Shown here in pieces: positions 42,349-50,722 of a stretch of 64,000 bases of DNA. Numbering within the stretch: the first letter of the stretch is position 1; the number at the start of each line of letters is the position of its first letter. The DNA comes from Bog-532 sp963830385. Lineage in GTDB: Bacteria; Actinomycetota; Actinomycetes; Streptosporangiales; Streptosporangiaceae. The stretch spans positions 930,001-994,000 of the forward strand of contig CAWHMD010000002.1 in the NCBI GenBank assembly GCA_963830385.1, written 5' to 3'. The notes below the pieces were generated by a model. It ran no database searches and had not been told where the DNA came from. It saw only the letters and a list, made by a program, of their open reading frames with translations. A program made the position numbers and the translations under genes.

Positions 42349-42834
42349 GATAGCGCGCTAACTCATCGCAGCCCGGCCTGGTATGCCTCCACGCCCGAGC
42401 GTGGGTGCGTTGACCAGCCAGAGCCGGGCTCCTGGCGAGCGAGGGATCGGTTCAACACAGCCCGGGCACACCGATCCGCAGACTTGGAAGGAGGCGCCAG
42501 GCAGCGGCTACCGTGATGTGTCCGAATTCGGGAGCGCCGTGGGAGCGGCGGTGCCGCGCCGGGCACGGTCGGACCGGTTTTACTGAGCAGGCTGAGCACC
42601 TGACCCGGACCGGCGGCCTGCCCGAGCAGACCACCAGCCGCTCAGCTGAGGCCGGCTGGGGTTAGTCGGCTGGGGTTAGCTTGCGTTCTGCAGCCAGCCG
42701 CGGATTCGCTGTCGGGGGCGCTGCTGCTCGCCTTGCTGGGCGCCGAGCACGATGAGCGTGCCGGCGAGGGTGCCGCCATCCAACCCCGCTACAGTGAGCA
42801 AGTCTAATCATCTCGACGAATAGTGGTCCACGTC
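42349..42834. other. 486-bp stretch without a convincing gene
   Basis: No gene is supported. A 13-bp direct repeat CGGCTGGGGTTAG occurs twice near 42652-42678. The last 60 bases before 42835 are AT-richer and probably hold the promoter of the MerR-DICT gene. Confidence 0.45.
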
Positions 42835-43728
42835 ATGACGAGCTCGGGGATCGACGGCGACGGGGCCGGTGCTGGGTCGGCCGTGTTGTCGATCAGCGAG
42901 GTGTCCCGGCGAACCGGGATCCCCGTCGCGGGATTGCGGAACTGGGAGCAGCGGTACGGCCTGCCCCGCCCGAAGCGTTCACCGACCGGGCAGCGCCGCT
43001 ACACCGAAGCCGACTGCGACCTGCTCACCGAGGTGCTGCGCCGCCGCGCTGCTGGTTTGTCCCTGTCTGCGGCGATGGCCCAGGCCACCGCCATCGGCGG
43101 GGAAGGGGCCGAGCGGTCGATCTTCGCCGGTCTTCGCCGCCAGCACCCGGCCCTGCGGGTGCACCTCCTGAACAAGACCGCTTTGCTGGCCGTAACCCGG
43201 GCGATTGAAGACGAGTGCGGCGCCCGGGCCCGGCGCCCGGTGCTGCTCGGCTCCTTCCAGCGCGAGCAGTTCTACCAGGCATCCGCGTCGCGCTGGGCCG
43301 ATCTGGCCCGCGCCGCGGAGCAGACGGTGGTGTTCGCCGACTTCACACGCAGCCAGTTGCGCCCCGGGCGGATCGCGGAGGTCGCGGTTCCCGGCGACTC
43401 CCCGCTGCGCCGCGAATGGACGCTGATCTGCGATGCCCCCGACGCCCCCGCCTGCGTGGCGGCCTGGGAACGGCCCGGACAGGACCGGCGCCGCGACCGC
43501 GATCGCATGTTCGAGGTGCTGTGGTCGGTGGACCCGCAGGTGGTACGGGGCGCGGCCCGGATCGGTACCGGACTGGCTGCCGCCGCTATCCCGGGGCTGC
43601 CTCAGCGGCTCACCGACCGGCTCAGCGCCGAGCCCACCCCCAGTTCAGCTGATCTGCGCCGGGCCAGCGACGTTATCGAGCGGACTCTCGACTACCTCGC
43701 CACGGCATACCAGCAAGCCCGAGCCTGA
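42835..43728 (+). CDS. MerR-type regulator with DICT sensory domain
   Basis: A 297-residue protein. Residues 15-85 form a MerR DNA-binding domain (LSISEVSRRTGIPVAGLRNWEQRYGLPRPKR at its core, then GQRRYTEADC). The rest is a DICT domain (LLNKTALLAVTRAIEDECGA, LLGSFQREQFYQASASRWADLA, VVFADF), which is often found in light- or two-component-linked proteins. Its likely role is transcription control in response to an internal signal. The ATG at 42835 gives the usual leader. Confidence 0.88.
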   Translation: MTSSGIDGDGAGAGSAVLSISEVSRRTGIPVAGLRNWEQRYGLPRPKRSPTGQRRYTEADCDLLTEVLRRRAAGLSLSAAMAQATAIGGEGAERSIFAGLRRQHPALRVHLLNKTALLAVTRAIEDECGARARRPVLLGSFQREQFYQASASRWADLARAAEQTVVFADFTRSQLRPGRIAEVAVPGDSPLRREWTLICDAPDAPACVAAWERPGQDRRRDRDRMFEVLWSVDPQVVRGAARIGTGLAAAAIPGLPQRLTDRLSAEPTPSSADLRRASDVIERTLDYLATAYQQARA

Positions 43729-43914
43729 CGGCCTGCGAGCCTACGTTCGCGCACGACCAGGCGCCGGACGAGGTGGCAGCGGCGGTGGTGGACCGGCGGC
43801 TGCGGCTGGACTCCGACGAGCCGGCGAGCCGGCGGAGCCGAGGATGGACTGTGTACTGATGAGGAGGCGGCGCGGGTCTACGGTTGATGCACTAGCGATG
43901 CTGGAGTGGGCGCC

Positions 43915-44679
43915 ATGAGCATGAGCCAAGATCGCGAACAGCTGCTGGCGGCGACGTTCGTTGAGCTGGCGGACACGCTGGTCGCGGACTTTGACGTGGT
44001 CGATTTCATGCACGGGCTGGCGGACCGGGCCGTGCAGCTGCTGGGCGTGGATGCGGCCGGGCTGATGCTGGCCGATCAGCGAGGATCGCTGCGGGTGATT
44101 GCCTCATCGACTGAGCAGGCCCGGCTGGTAGAGCTGTTCCAGCTGCAGCACGATCAGGGGCCGTGCCTGGAGTGCTTCCAGAGCGGGTCCCCCGTTTACG
44201 AGGCCGATATGGCGTCGGCGACGCAGCGCTGGCCGATGCTCGCCCCGGCGGCGGCCGGGGCCGGGTTCGCGGCGATTCAGGCGCTGCCGCTGCGGCTGCG
44301 CGATGACGTGATCGGGGCGATGAACCTGTTCATGCGGACGCCGCGCCGGCTCGACGAAGCGAGGCTGCGGGTCGGGCAGGCGCTGGCCGACGTGGCGACG
44401 ATCGGGTTGCTGCAGGAACGCAATCTCCGGCACCAGGAGATATCGGCCGAGCAGTTGCAGGGGGCGCTGAACTCGCGGGTGGCGATCGAGCAGGCCAAGG
44501 GCGTACTGGCCGAGCGTTTGGGCCTGGACATGGGGAAGGCGTTCGAGCTGCTGCGTCGCCAGGCGCGAGTGCAGAACCGGCGGCTGGCCGACCTGGCCGG
44601 CGCGGTAGCCGGCGGATCAGAGAATGTCGCCGGCTGGGAATCTGTTCGCCGAACCAGGCGTCAAGCGGCTGGCGGCTGA
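43915..44679 (+). CDS. GAF-ANTAR regulator
   Basis: This 254-residue protein has a GAF domain (about 20-165: FMHGLADRAVQLLGVDAAGLMLAD, DQGPCLECFQSGSPV, LPLRLRDDVIGAMNLF) and a C-terminal ANTAR RNA-binding domain (AIEQAKGVLAERLGLDMGKAFELLRRQA). ANTAR proteins stop transcription termination by binding paired RNA hairpins. Its target transcript is unknown. The start may be 43915 or 43921; GGAG precedes both. Its 3' end overlaps the ArsR gene on the other strand by 19 bp. Confidence 0.9.
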   Translation: MSMSQDREQLLAATFVELADTLVADFDVVDFMHGLADRAVQLLGVDAAGLMLADQRGSLRVIASSTEQARLVELFQLQHDQGPCLECFQSGSPVYEADMASATQRWPMLAPAAAGAGFAAIQALPLRLRDDVIGAMNLFMRTPRRLDEARLRVGQALADVATIGLLQERNLRHQEISAEQLQGALNSRVAIEQAKGVLAERLGLDMGKAFELLRRQARVQNRRLADLAGAVAGGSENVAGWESVRRTRRQAAGG

Positions 44680-45335
44680 ATGCCGAGGCGGCTCAGTGCT
44701 GTCCTGCCCGTCGGCGTCACCCGGAGGCGGCGGGGCCGCCCAGTGGGTTCGACCCAGCCGCGCTGCCGGAATGAGGTAGCGAGCTGCGCACCGAGCTGGC
44801 CGCCGAGATGTGGCCGCCCCGCGTGACTGTCCATGCAGGAGAATGCGAGCATCCGGCGGGGGCGGGTCCGGGGTAGCTCCACCCCCAGAGGCGCCAGGAT
44901 GTCGGCGGCAACTGCGCCGAGCCCAAGTTCTCCTTCGCCATCTCGGGCATGGAGCGCCTCCGACTGCACGAGGTGGTCCATGAGCGCGACACCAAGCTGA
45001 CCGGCCAGGTGGTCGTAGCAGGTAGCGCCGGCCGGCACCGGGCCACTTGGCGCCGGTGGGGCACCACGCAGACCGTTGAGCATCGAGAAGATTTCCCGCA
45101 GACCCGGTTCGGCGAGCTGGTAGATCGCGAGGCGGCCGTGACGGCTGACGGTGATAAGCCCCGCGTCGCGGAGCCGCCGCAGATGGTTAGCCAGCCGCGT
45201 TGGACCCACCTGCAGCAGCTCGCTCAGCTCGCTGGCCGAGGCAGGTCCTTCTTCGAGACGCTCGAGCACGGCGTAGCGGGTCTCGTCGGCCAGCTCGGCC
45301 AGCAGCTGAACTCGGGGATCACCAGGCGGCCGCAT
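44661..45335 (-). CDS. ArsR-family transcriptional regulator
   Basis: A protein of about 224 residues with an N-terminal winged helix: VQLLAELADETRYAVLERLEEG, ASELSELLQVGPTRLANHLRRLRDAGLI. A second half of unknown type follows (MLAFSCMDSHAGRPHLGGQLGAQLATSF and a basic winged-like end). The extra C-terminal domain is longer than in metal-sensing ArsR proteins. The start at 45335 is preferred over 45362 because the latter would place the operator-like repeats inside the gene. It is divergent from the hydrolase and probably controls it. Confidence 0.83.
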   Translation of the reverse strand: MRPPGDPRVQLLAELADETRYAVLERLEEGPASASELSELLQVGPTRLANHLRRLRDAGLITVSRHGRLAIYQLAEPGLREIFSMLNGLRGAPPAPSGPVPAGATCYDHLAGQLGVALMDHLVQSEALHARDGEGELGLGAVAADILAPLGVELPRTRPRRMLAFSCMDSHAGRPHLGGQLGAQLATSFRQRGWVEPTGRPRRLRVTPTGRTALSRLGIQPPAA

Positions 45336-45351
45336 GGATGATGAGCGTACT

Positions 45352-45411
45352 CCATCATTCATGAAAACCTGAACGATGGTAGCGTACGTTTCAGCAATAC
45401 CTGAATGGTGG
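45352..45411. promoter_or_regulatory. three copies of a TGAAygrTGG motif between divergent genes
   Basis: ACCTGAACGATGG (45367-45379) and ACCTGAATGGTGG (45399-45411) are direct repeats 32 bp apart. CCATCATTCA (45352-45361) is the same motif inverted. They fill the space between the ArsR regulator and the hydrolase, so they are its best candidate binding sites. Confidence 0.6.
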
Positions 45412-45438
45412 TTGTCCGGACCGGAGGAGGAGCGTCTG

Positions 45439-46299
45439 ATGTTCGAGGGGTTCGCACTGGAACATGTCGACGTCGGCGACGTGACCTTGCGGGTCCGCCA
45501 CGGCGGCCGGGGAAGCCCGATGGTGCTGCTGCACGGCCACCCTCGTACGCATACGACCTGGCACCGCCTGGCACCGCGGCTGGCGGACTCGTTCTTCGTC
45601 GTCTGCCCAGACTTGCGCGGCTACGGCCGATCAACGCTTCCGCCCGATGCGCCACGGCATGCTCAGTCTTCCAAGAGGGCCATGGCTGGGGATGTCGTCG
45701 CGCTCATGCGGCACTTCGGCCACAACCGGTTCGCTGTGGTGGGCCATGACCGCGGGTCTCTGGTCGCCTCCCGCACGGCCATGGATCACCCCAGTGTGGT
45801 CACGCGATTGGCCGTGATGGACGGTCTCCCGGTGATCGAGCACCTCGAGCGCCTCAACGAGCAGTTCGTGCGCACCTGGTGGCACTGGTGGTTCCTCGGC
45901 CAGACGGACAAGCCCGCCGAGCGGGTCATCAACGCCGATCCTGACGCCTGGTACCGGACCCCGGCCCCAGCCGAGATGGGAGAGGCCAACCACGCCGACC
46001 TGTGGGCCGCGCTGCGCGATCCCGCCGTCGTCCACGGCATGTGCGAGGACTACCGGGCCGGCCTCAGCATCGACCGCACACACGAGGCAGCTGACCGTGC
46101 AGCCAGCCGCAAGATCGCTTGCCCGACGCTGCTGCTAACTGCGACCGAAGACGACATCGACATCCACGGCGACCCCGAGGCGATCTGGCGGCCGTGGGTG
46201 GCCGGGGAGCTTTCCAGCAGGCCTGTTCACTCCGGCCACCACCAGGCCGAGGAGGCGCCGGGCGAACTCGCCCGGGCGCTCACCGCGTTTCTCTGCTGA
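45439..46299 (+). CDS. alpha/beta hydrolase (haloacetate dehalogenase/epoxide hydrolase type)
   Basis: This 286-residue enzyme has VLLHGHPRTHTTW (oxyanion HG motif), DLRGYGRS and the nucleophile elbow VVGHDRGSLVA. The nucleophile there is Asp, as in fluoroacetate/haloacetate dehalogenases and epoxide hydrolases, not Ser as in esterases. The tryptophan-rich WWHWWFLGQ and the C-terminal HSGHHQAEEAP (catalytic His) also fit haloacetate dehalogenases. A GGAGGAGGAG ribosome site precedes the ATG. Control by the divergent ArsR-type gene is likely. Confidence 0.87.
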   Translation: MFEGFALEHVDVGDVTLRVRHGGRGSPMVLLHGHPRTHTTWHRLAPRLADSFFVVCPDLRGYGRSTLPPDAPRHAQSSKRAMAGDVVALMRHFGHNRFAVVGHDRGSLVASRTAMDHPSVVTRLAVMDGLPVIEHLERLNEQFVRTWWHWWFLGQTDKPAERVINADPDAWYRTPAPAEMGEANHADLWAALRDPAVVHGMCEDYRAGLSIDRTHEAADRAASRKIACPTLLLTATEDDIDIHGDPEAIWRPWVAGELSSRPVHSGHHQAEEAPGELARALTAFLC

Positions 46300-46309
46300 G
46301 CTCCGTGCG

Positions 46310-46800
46310 TCATGGCCCGCTCGAGGTGATGCGCCGGGCTGAGCGGCCGCGCGGCAATCGGAGGCCGGCGACCCCGCCGGGCCCGTTCAGCTGGTCGACG
46401 TCGTCGAGTGTCTGGCGTTCGCTTTGCTGGGTGCGATGCAGGTCGTCCTCGAACTGCACCCGGGCCGCGACCAGCACGCTGGCCGGCCCGAGCTGCATGG
46501 TGAGGATCTCCTTGACGCCGGTGATCTCGGGATGGCTGGTGATCGTGGCGAATGCCGTAGCGCGTACCACCGGATCGGCGGATTCACCGATCAGCAGTTC
46601 CTTGGTGTCCCGGCCGAGGATGACGGCGACGTAGCCGAGCAAGGCGGCGATCACCAGCGAGGCCGCACCTTCCCAGGCCTCGATTCCGGTCAGCTGGTGC
46701 AGGGCCGTGCCGGCCGCCGCCGCCAGCACGCCGATCACCGCCACCGAGTCCTCGCCAGCGACGGTTTTGACCGCGCAGCGCCGCGAGCGTCTGCGCGAGC
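46310..46800 (-). pseudogene. C-terminal relic of a cation diffusion facilitator
   Basis: The minus strand encodes VKTVAGEDSVAVIGVLAAAAGTAL, then EGAASLVIAALLGYVAVILGRDTKELLIGE and a C-terminal cytoplasmic domain (ITSHPEITGVKEILTMQLGP, VLVAARVQFEDDL). This is the second half of a CDF metal exporter. The first four membrane helices are absent. A one-base shift near 46780 separates LAQTLAALR from VKTV. Two different lesions make it a genuine relic. Confidence 0.78.
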
Positions 46801-47029
46801 GCCTTGTCTGGACCCGCAGGCGCCCACTCCCCATCGGCCGGTCAGCTATGCCTCTCTGGCAGGTTTTTCCACAAGCGCCGCCGACGCCGAGCAAGTTGGT
46901 CAGTTTGGAGTCGTCTGTCTGGGAAGTGGCGCATCTGCTGATCTGAGTTCATTTCCCTGCGCCGGAGGTCGCCGTCCTATCGCTGGAGCACCAAGTGGTT
47001 GCTGCTGCGCTGCTGACAAGCGGCATGCC

Positions 47030-47689
47030 GTGACCGTCGCCGAAAGTCCGGCCGCTTCGGTTGCGGGCCGGCTTCTGGACGTCGGCCTTACCCAGCTGGT
47101 CCGACGCGGCTTGCGGGGAGTGTGGGTCCGGGGCGAGCTGCCCGCTTCCGCGGCGATATGGGCCGCCAACCATCACAGCTGGTGGGACGGATTCGTGGCC
47201 GCCGCGGTCCTGCGGGAGCAGCAGCGCCCGGCTGCGTTGCTCATGGACGGAGACAACCTCGACGCCTTCAGGCTGGTGCGATCGGTTGGAGTCATCTCTG
47301 CCCAGCGGCCACGGCTGGCCCTCCAGGTGCTGCGCGAGGGCCGGGTGCTGGTGATCTTTCCGGAAGGTGAGCTCTACTCGCCCGGGCCGTTGCGCACGGT
47401 GGCGCGCGGAGCCGGATGGTTTGGCCGCCAGGCCCCGGCGGCCGTCGTCCCGGTCGCCGTCCGGGTCGCCAGCCGTGGGCATCAGCACTCCGAGGCGTTC
47501 GTGGACATTGCCCCCGAAGCAGGGCCCGCTGACCTCCCAGCGGCGTTGGCGTCGCGGCTGGGTCAGCTCGACGCGGCCCTGCTCAGCGCTGATCCGCGTC
47601 GCCCGTTGCCAGGCTTCCGGTGCGCGGTAAAGGGGCGCCTGAGCTGGGATGAGCGGCTCAACCGGTGGGCCGGGCTGACCAGGCGATGA
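47030..47689 (+). CDS. PlsC-type acyltransferase
   Basis: This 219-residue membrane-associated acyltransferase has the HX4D box in NHHSWWDGFVAAAVL, substrate-binding VIFPEGELYSPGPLR and a VVPVAVRVASRG strand. It transfers a fatty acyl chain to a lipid or glycolipid. Followed at once by a glycosyltransferase and a P450 in coupled genes, it probably tailors a special lipid or pigment rather than making bulk phosphatidic acid. The GTG at 47030 is the best start; upstream in-frame codons read like antisense of the CDF relic. Confidence 0.82.
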   Translation: MTVAESPAASVAGRLLDVGLTQLVRRGLRGVWVRGELPASAAIWAANHHSWWDGFVAAAVLREQQRPAALLMDGDNLDAFRLVRSVGVISAQRPRLALQVLREGRVLVIFPEGELYSPGPLRTVARGAGWFGRQAPAAVVPVAVRVASRGHQHSEAFVDIAPEAGPADLPAALASRLGQLDAALLSADPRRPLPGFRCAVKGRLSWDERLNRWAGLTRR

Positions 47690-48789
47690 AGACGCTGCGC
47701 CGCGCGGTAACGGCATTCCTGTTCCTGAAGCTGAGCGTGCTGATCCTCAACCTGTGGCAGTTTCCCGTCTTGGGCCGCAGTCCGAAGGTGAGCCCCCGTG
47801 ACGCTGTACCGCCTGCCCGACCGCAGCCGCGGGTGTCACTGCTCGTCCCGATGCGCAATGAAGCGGCCCGGCTGGCGGCGTCGGTCCCCGCGATCCTGGC
47901 GCAGGGCGCAGACGAGATCATCATGCTGGACGACGAATCGGCCGACGGCACGGGAGCGCTGGCTAGAGCACTGGTGGCCGGGCATCCGCGGGCCCGGGTA
48001 GAGAACGGTGTCCCGGCGCCCCCCGGGTGGGCCGGTAAGAACTGGGCCTGCCATCAACTGGCCGTCAGGGCGTCCGGATCGCTGCTCGTCTTCTGCGACG
48101 CTGACGTGCTGCTGGCCGAGGGCGCCATCGATACCGTGATCACTGAGATGCAAGTCCAGCAGGCCGACGTCTTGTCGGTGTTTCCCCGCCAGATCACGGC
48201 CACCCTGGGCGAGCATCTCATCACTCCGCTGATCGACGACGTGCTGCTGTGTTTCCTCCCATTCCCTCTGCTGTCGGCAGACGTGCCCGAGGCCGCGACG
48301 GCGAACGGCTCGCTGCTGGCGTTCACCCGGCCGGCTTACCGCCATTGCGGCGGTTTCGCGGCCGTCCGCAGCGAGCTCATCGAAGACGTAGCGATCGCGC
48401 GGCGGGTGCGGAAGGCCGGGCTGAAGCTGGGCCTCGTGCTCGGCGGCCAGCTGGTGGCGACGCGCATGTACCGCGATTACCGCGAGGTCCTGGGCGGGAT
48501 GTCGCGCGGCTTGCTGCCGGTCACGGGGGGCTCGCGTAGCCGCCTGGTGCTCGGGGCCGGCTGGCATCTGCTCGCCTACACGCTTCCCTGGGGCTTGGCG
48601 TGCCGCCGGCATGGGTGGGGCCTTCCGCTGGCCCTGGGTGTCGCAGAACGTGCCCTGGTCGAGCTGAAGACCGGGCGGCAGACGGTATGGCAGGCGGCGC
48701 TGGTGCCACTGTCCCCGCTGGCCGCTGCCCCCATTGTGGCGCGGGCGTTGCGGCGCAATCAGCGCTGGAAGGGACGGGTCTACTCGTGA
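47686..48789 (+). CDS. family 2 glycosyltransferase (CruC-like)
   Basis: The 367-residue protein starts with a membrane helix (AVTAFLFLKLSVLILNLWQ). It then has the GT-A fold: VSLLVPMRNEAARLAAS, EIIMLDDESADGTGALA, VFCDADVLL and the acceptor-site LIEDVAIARRVRKAG. Further hydrophobic segments lie at the C-terminus. The layout resembles carotenoid glycosyltransferases such as CruC. The start overlaps the acyltransferase stop (ATGA) and the end overlaps the P450 (GTGA). Acylated, glycosylated terpenoids or lipids are a reasonable guess. Confidence 0.85.
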   Translation: MKTLRRAVTAFLFLKLSVLILNLWQFPVLGRSPKVSPRDAVPPARPQPRVSLLVPMRNEAARLAASVPAILAQGADEIIMLDDESADGTGALARALVAGHPRARVENGVPAPPGWAGKNWACHQLAVRASGSLLVFCDADVLLAEGAIDTVITEMQVQQADVLSVFPRQITATLGEHLITPLIDDVLLCFLPFPLLSADVPEAATANGSLLAFTRPAYRHCGGFAAVRSELIEDVAIARRVRKAGLKLGLVLGGQLVATRMYRDYREVLGGMSRGLLPVTGGSRSRLVLGAGWHLLAYTLPWGLACRRHGWGLPLALGVAERALVELKTGRQTVWQAALVPLSPLAAAPIVARALRRNQRWKGRVYS

Positions 48790-49904
48790 CCCTGCCGAGA
48801 CCCCAGACCGCTTACGGGGTCGGCCATATCAGCCGCTGGGGCCAGGACCCGCTGGGCCTCATCGAGGAAGGTGCCCGGCTGGGACCGGTGTTCGGGCTGC
48901 GGTTGTGGCGGCCGGCGGTGCTCGGGTATTCGGCCGACTGGAATCGCTTCGTGCTGAGCGACATCAAGACGTTCCGCAGCAAGGGCAGCATGAGTGACTT
49001 GTCGCCGTATCTGAACGCCGGAGTCGTCCAGCTCGACGCGCCGGAACACCGGCGGCGCCGGCAGAAGCTCAACCCGGCTTTTGCCCACAGTTCGGTCCGT
49101 ACCATGACTGACCAGGTCGGGGAGGTGATCGCGCGATGCCTGCCCTCGGGGCCGTTCGACGCGGTCGCGTGGTCGGCCGCCCTGATGCGCGAAATCCTCG
49201 CCATCACGTTCCTCGGCGGCCGGGTCCGGCCGGGGCTGCTGGCTGACTTCCTCCGCCCGCTTGACCGGGCGCTGCCGTCCCCGTTCCTGCGCCGGCCGGT
49301 GTTGTTTCACCGGATGAACGAGGTCATGCGGGACTGCGTCGCGCAGGCACCGGCCGGGACGCTGGCGGCGGCCTTCCGTGACCTGCCCAACGGGCCGGAG
49401 GAACTGCGGGTCGCCGTGAGCGCCGGCTACGACACCACCGCGCACACGCTGGCCTTTCTGCTCAGCCACGTTGCTCAGCAGCCAGAGTTGCTGGCCGCGG
49501 AGCGTCGTTCTTTCGTGATCAACGAAGTTCTGCGGCTGTACCCGGCCGGCTGGGTGGGCAGCCGGCGCTGCACGGCAGATACCGAATTCAACGGCTACCC
49601 CATCCGCCGCGGCAGCCTCGTGCTGTACAGCCCCTATCTCACCCATCGCGATCCGCAGCTCTGGGCCGACCCGCTGGCTTTCCGGCCCGGACGTTTCGCC
49701 GGCGGTACGGCGGCCTGGAGCTTCATCCCGTTCGCCGGGGGCGAGCGGACCTGCCTGGGACGGTCGTTCGCGCAGCTGGTGCTCGGCACCGTCCTGGACG
49801 CCCTGGCTGGCACGGATCTGCGCTTCACCGCCGGAGATATGCGCCCCCGCGCTGGCATCACCCTCGCCCCGGCCGGGGCCCTGTACCTGGAGCTGAACCG
49901 ATGA
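48786..49904 (+). CDS. cytochrome P450
   Basis: A 372-residue monooxygenase, somewhat shorter than the usual 400-450. The heme loop is FIPFAGGERTCLGRSFA with the Cys ligand. The K-helix is INEVLRLYPAGW (ExxR), the I-helix is SAGYDTTAHTLAFLL with the oxygen-binding Thr, and FRPGRF lies before the loop. The shortened part is between the F-G helices and the I helix. It lies in an operon with acyl- and glycosyltransferases and probably hydroxylates their substrate. GTG start, coupled to the gene before. Confidence 0.9.
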   Translation: MTLPRPQTAYGVGHISRWGQDPLGLIEEGARLGPVFGLRLWRPAVLGYSADWNRFVLSDIKTFRSKGSMSDLSPYLNAGVVQLDAPEHRRRRQKLNPAFAHSSVRTMTDQVGEVIARCLPSGPFDAVAWSAALMREILAITFLGGRVRPGLLADFLRPLDRALPSPFLRRPVLFHRMNEVMRDCVAQAPAGTLAAAFRDLPNGPEELRVAVSAGYDTTAHTLAFLLSHVAQQPELLAAERRSFVINEVLRLYPAGWVGSRRCTADTEFNGYPIRRGSLVLYSPYLTHRDPQLWADPLAFRPGRFAGGTAAWSFIPFAGGERTCLGRSFAQLVLGTVLDALAGTDLRFTAGDMRPRAGITLAPAGALYLELNR

Positions 49905-50632
49905 CTGATGACCGGGGCCGTGCGACCCTCTGGATCGGCAGCATCTCGGCGATCATCGCGGCCTTGTGTTACAGCTCGTTCCTGCTCAGCCCCTGGACGG
50001 ACGCTGCGTCGTCGGCCTCGAGCGGTTTCGTCAGCGAGCTTGAGGACCCAGGTCAGCCTTTCGCGTGGCTGTACCGCACCTCCGATTTGCTGGCCGGCGT
50101 AGGCATTCTGGTCGCGGCGTGGGCACTGTGGCGTCTGACCGCGGGCCGCCGCTGGGCGGCTACCGGAGTCGCCCTGTTCGCCCTGACCGGTGCCAGCTCC
50201 GTGCTGGACGCCGTCACCAGCATGCAGTGTGATCCGAGTACCAGCACCCAGTGCGCGCAGAATGAGCACACAACCCTCGGTCTCATCAGTCAGTTGCTCG
50301 CTCTGCATACCGATTCCGGCCTGCTGGGATTCGTTGGCAGTGCCGCCGGCGCGGCCGTCGTGGGCGTCGCCGTGGCCGCCCGCTGGCCGCTCTGGGGCCG
50401 CCTGCAGATCGCCCTCGGGATCGCCATCGCCAGCTGCGGGCTGGCCGACATCATCCTGTTGCTGCTGAGCAGCAGCATCGGAACGACGGAACGGACCCGT
50501 GTCCTGCTCACTTCCGGATGGTTCCTCCTAGTGGGTCTTTTCCTGGCCGTAAGAGCCCGCAGATCGGAGCGGCGCTTCGTTTCCCGTATCAGGCAGTCCG
50601 CGCAAAACGTTGCACAACCGATGCAAGGGTGA
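49901..50632 (+). CDS. DUF998-like membrane protein
   Basis: This 243-residue protein has six hydrophobic helices. It begins with LWIGSISAIIAALCYSSFLLSPWTD, and has QPFAWLYRTSDLLAGVGILVAAWALW and a cysteine pair in SMQCDPSTSTQCAQNEH on an outer loop. The pattern fits DUF998 membrane proteins of unknown function. It overlaps the P450 gene by 4 bp and closes the operon. Confidence 0.8.
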   Translation: MTDDRGRATLWIGSISAIIAALCYSSFLLSPWTDAASSASSGFVSELEDPGQPFAWLYRTSDLLAGVGILVAAWALWRLTAGRRWAATGVALFALTGASSVLDAVTSMQCDPSTSTQCAQNEHTTLGLISQLLALHTDSGLLGFVGSAAGAAVVGVAVAARWPLWGRLQIALGIAIASCGLADIILLLLSSSIGTTERTRVLLTSGWFLLVGLFLAVRARRSERRFVSRIRQSAQNVAQPMQG

Positions 50633-50641
50633 GAAGATAGG

Positions 50642-50665
50642 TATACAGCCCGAGTGGGCTGTATA
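50642..50665. promoter_or_regulatory. perfect 10-bp inverted repeat before a sigma factor gene
   Basis: TATACAGCCC, four bases, then its exact complement. It lies 10 bp past the DUF998 stop and 57 bp before the sigma start. Without a T-tract it is as likely an operator or an RNA hairpin as a terminator. Confidence 0.6.
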
Positions 50666-50722
50666 TCCAGTGGATCGCGTGGTCTAGAAAATCGCCGCCC
50701 GGTTTCCGACCAGGAGATGGCG

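Noticed and set aside
46424..47029. Upstream extension of the acyltransferase frame
   Set aside because: It reads through the antisense of the CDF relic and has no acyltransferase character; the family starts at about 47030.
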